NCBI GenBank assembly: GCA_937890735.1
Contig: CALACZ010000214.1
Location: 1 to 15,390, forward strand
DNA from: an uncultured Bacillota bacterium
GTDB lineage: Bacteria; Bacillota; Clostridia; Oscillospirales; Oscillospiraceae
Direction: 5' to 3'
DNA length: 15,390 nt
The position numbers and the translations under genes are program-made. The notes beneath the pieces were generated by a model. The model searched no databases and had not been told where the DNA came from. It saw nothing but the letters and a program-made list of their open reading frames with translations. Position 1 is the stretch's first letter. Each line of letters begins with the position of its first letter. Positions 13,667 through 15,390 of this stretch are shown piece by piece.

Positions 13667-13829
13667 GTCCCATTTTTACAATTCCATACTTTTGCTAAAA
13701 ATTCTGTAGATTTTCGCCATCCGTTGTGATATTGCACAAGAATCATGTTGCTTTTTTGTAACACCTGACGGCGTGCGCCGTGAAACTGACACGATTCGCC
13801 GCTTGCGTTTCGGCGGAGCTTCCGATAAA
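13667..13829. other. Intergenic region before the MalT/LuxR-type regulator
   Basis: This AT-rich segment, becoming GC-rich to the right, separates the importer promoter from the divergent regulator. It contains a 14-base perfect palindrome, ACGGCG-TG-CGCCGT (13768-13781). I could not pick a convincing plus-strand promoter, although one must lie here or nearby. Confidence 0.4.
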
Positions 13830-15390
13830 ATGGAGATAAGAACCAAACGGGCGGTGGAGCAAATGCGCGATACGGAACAATATGTCTTTTCGGAGCGGCT
13901 GCTTAAAAAGCTCGCGCAGATGCGGCGCAGCCGCCTGTCGGTCGTGGAAGCGCCCGCCGGATACGGCAAAACGACGGCGGTGAGCTTCGCGCTGCAGGAT
14001 CAGGGCGCGGTGGCGTGGTACACGGGCGTGGAAAATCTGCCGGATACGAGCTTTTACTGGTTCGTGCGGCAGTTCGCGGCGCTCGATGCCCGCTTTGTCC
14101 GCCGCGTGGAGGCGCTGGGCTTTGTCAACCGCAGCAACGCCGCGCGCGCGGCGCAGATCCTCACGGAGCTGCGCGTGGAAAAACCGCTCACGCTCGTATT
14201 CGACAACTTTCAATTCGCCGCCGCGAACTGGCAGCCACAGATCATCGACGCGCTGGCAAAGCGCCCCGCCGACGGTCTGCACGTCATCTTCATCACGCAG
14301 AATCTCGGCAGGCTTCGCGGCGTTGTGGAAGCGCTGGAGGGCAGCGTTTGCTTTCTCGGCGTGAGCGACCTGCTGCTGTGCCGCGACGATCTGTGCGGCA
14401 CTGCCGCGCCGGCGCTCTCGCCGGAGCAGGCGGATGAAATTATCGAATCGACCGGCGGCTTACCGGCGGCGGTGTCGCTGTGCCTTGCGGCGGGCGGCGT
14501 ATCGGGCGACCTGGATGACCTCCTCTACCGCATTTTCTGGAAGCGGCTGGACGACGCACAGCGCGAAGCACTGCTCCGGCTGTGCCTGTTTGACTGCATC
14601 ACCCCCGCAATGCTGAACAGCCTTCTGCCGGAGGACGCGCTCCCCGGCAGTGCGCGGGAGGAGCTGTTCCGGCGCACGCCGCTCGTGCGGCATGACGCTG
14701 CGCGGGATCGCTACTACCCCCATGAGCTGCTGCTGCACTTTTTACGCGCGCGGCTGTCGGAGACTGATCCGGCGCTGCGGCGCGAAATTTACACCTGCGC
14801 GGGCGCATGGTATCGGGACAGCGGCTCGATGCGTGCGGCGGTAGATTGTTTTTTCCAGGCGGAGGACGACGAAGGGCTGCTCTCCTGCCGCCTTGTGTGC
14901 CTCATCACGGAGCAGTTTTCCGGCGGGAGCTATACGCAGATCGCCAAGACCGTGCTGCGCCGCTGCCCGCAAGATATTCAGCAGCGCTATCCCCTGTCGC
15001 TGCTGCGGCTGTGCTATGCGCTGTACGCGGGATGCGACTTTGCGGAGTTTTCCGCGCAGATGGCGGCGCTGCGCCCGCTTTTGGAGACCCTGGATGATCC
15101 GCACCTGCTCGGCGAGTGGGAGCTTTTGGACGCGCTGGAATTTTTCCCGGACCTCGGCGGCATGGACGCCGCCTATGCGCGCGCGGAAAAGCTGCTGACG
15201 CACGAGTCGGAGCTGTTCATCCCCGAAGAGCCGTTTTTCTTCGGCTGCCCGTCGATGTGGTATCTGTTTTACGCCGAGCCGGGGCAGATGATGTCCACGG
15301 CGGAGCGGCTGGCGGTCGTGCTGGGGCGCTACAACCGCCTCACCGGCGGGCACGCCGCCGGGATGGCGGAAATTTACCGCGGCGAGGCGT
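13830..15390 (+). CDS. MalT/LuxR-type STAND ATPase regulator, N-terminal part (cut by window end)
   Basis: 520 codons are open and run off the right edge with no stop. The chosen ATG is at 13830 (GGAG 11 bases upstream); an in-frame ATG at 13863 has GGAG only 3 bases away, so the start is uncertain by 11 residues. With the first start, VVEAPAGYGKTTAV (38-51) holds the Walker A motif, 'AWYTGVEN' (62-69) is the MalT-like strand after it, LTLVFDNF (120-127) is Walker B, and TGGLPAAV (208-215) is the GxP motif of STAND ATPases. From about 290 on, the protein is helical and Leu/Ala-rich, as in the helical arm of MalT-like proteins. A LuxR-type DNA-binding domain is expected at the missing C-terminus. 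The effector and targets are unknown; it is divergent from the lysine importer. Confidence 0.82.
   Translation, partial: MEIRTKRAVEQMRDTEQYVFSERLLKKLAQMRRSRLSVVEAPAGYGKTTAVSFALQDQGAVAWYTGVENLPDTSFYWFVRQFAALDARFVRRVEALGFVNRSNAARAAQILTELRVEKPLTLVFDNFQFAAANWQPQIIDALAKRPADGLHVIFITQNLGRLRGVVEALEGSVCFLGVSDLLLCRDDLCGTAAPALSPEQADEIIESTGGLPAAVSLCLAAGGVSGDLDDLLYRIFWKRLDDAQREALLRLCLFDCITPAMLNSLLPEDALPGSAREELFRRTPLVRHDAARDRYYPHELLLHFLRARLSETDPALRREIYTCAGAWYRDSGSMRAAVDCFFQAEDDEGLLSCRLVCLITEQFSGGSYTQIAKTVLRRCPQDIQQRYPLSLLRLCYALYAGCDFAEFSAQMAALRPLLETLDDPHLLGEWELLDALEFFPDLGGMDAAYARAEKLLTHESELFIPEEPFFFGCPSMWYLFYAEPGQMMSTAERLAVVLGRYNRLTGGHAAGMAEIYRGEA

Overview
The window reads as chromosomal DNA of a GC-rich, Gram-positive anaerobe, most likely a gut Clostridia member of the Oscillospiraceae type. 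This is an inference from several things seen together: strong AGGAGG-type ribosome binding sites, extended -10 promoters with 16-17 bp spacers, a lysine riboswitch ending in an intrinsic terminator, a lipoprotein signal peptide, a DHHW/MBOAT pair, and GC-rich genes with AT-rich intergenic gaps. No rRNA, tRNA, CRISPR array, transposase or integrase was found.

Layout. (1) 1-743: the last 56 codons of galactokinase, a strong bidirectional hairpin, and about 400 bases of lower-GC sequence with no convincing gene. (2) 744-5069: two divergent genes sharing a 280-base control region. One encodes a zinc-ribbon membrane protein with three Big_2-like Ig domains. The other encodes a membrane Ser/Thr kinase with four FN3-like repeats outside the cell instead of PASTA repeats. 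(3) 5202-8063: an MBOAT O-acyltransferase followed by a DHHW/AlgX-like protein, a likely two-gene operon for acetylating a surface polymer. (4) 8327-9100: a DeoR-family repressor divergent from that operon. Repeated ACATAA/TTATGT hexamers lie in the gap, including a 21-base palindrome on the MBOAT promoter. (5) 9145-10551: an AGCS sodium:amino-acid symporter with its own terminators. (6) 10727-13666: a polar amino-acid ABC importer (binding lipoprotein, permease, ATPase) behind a lysine riboswitch, so probably a lysine importer. (7) 13830 to the end: the first part of a large MalT/LuxR-type STAND regulator, divergent from the importer.

The two best observations are in region 6. The sequence on the minus strand upstream of the importer matches the lysine (L box) aptamer and ends in an intrinsic terminator, which assigns a substrate to an otherwise generic importer. 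The binding lipoprotein also appears circularly permuted: the signal peptide runs straight into the half that is normally C-terminal, and the half that is normally N-terminal closes the protein. The kinase/Ig-protein pair and the palindromic DeoR/MBOAT control region are the other items worth following up.
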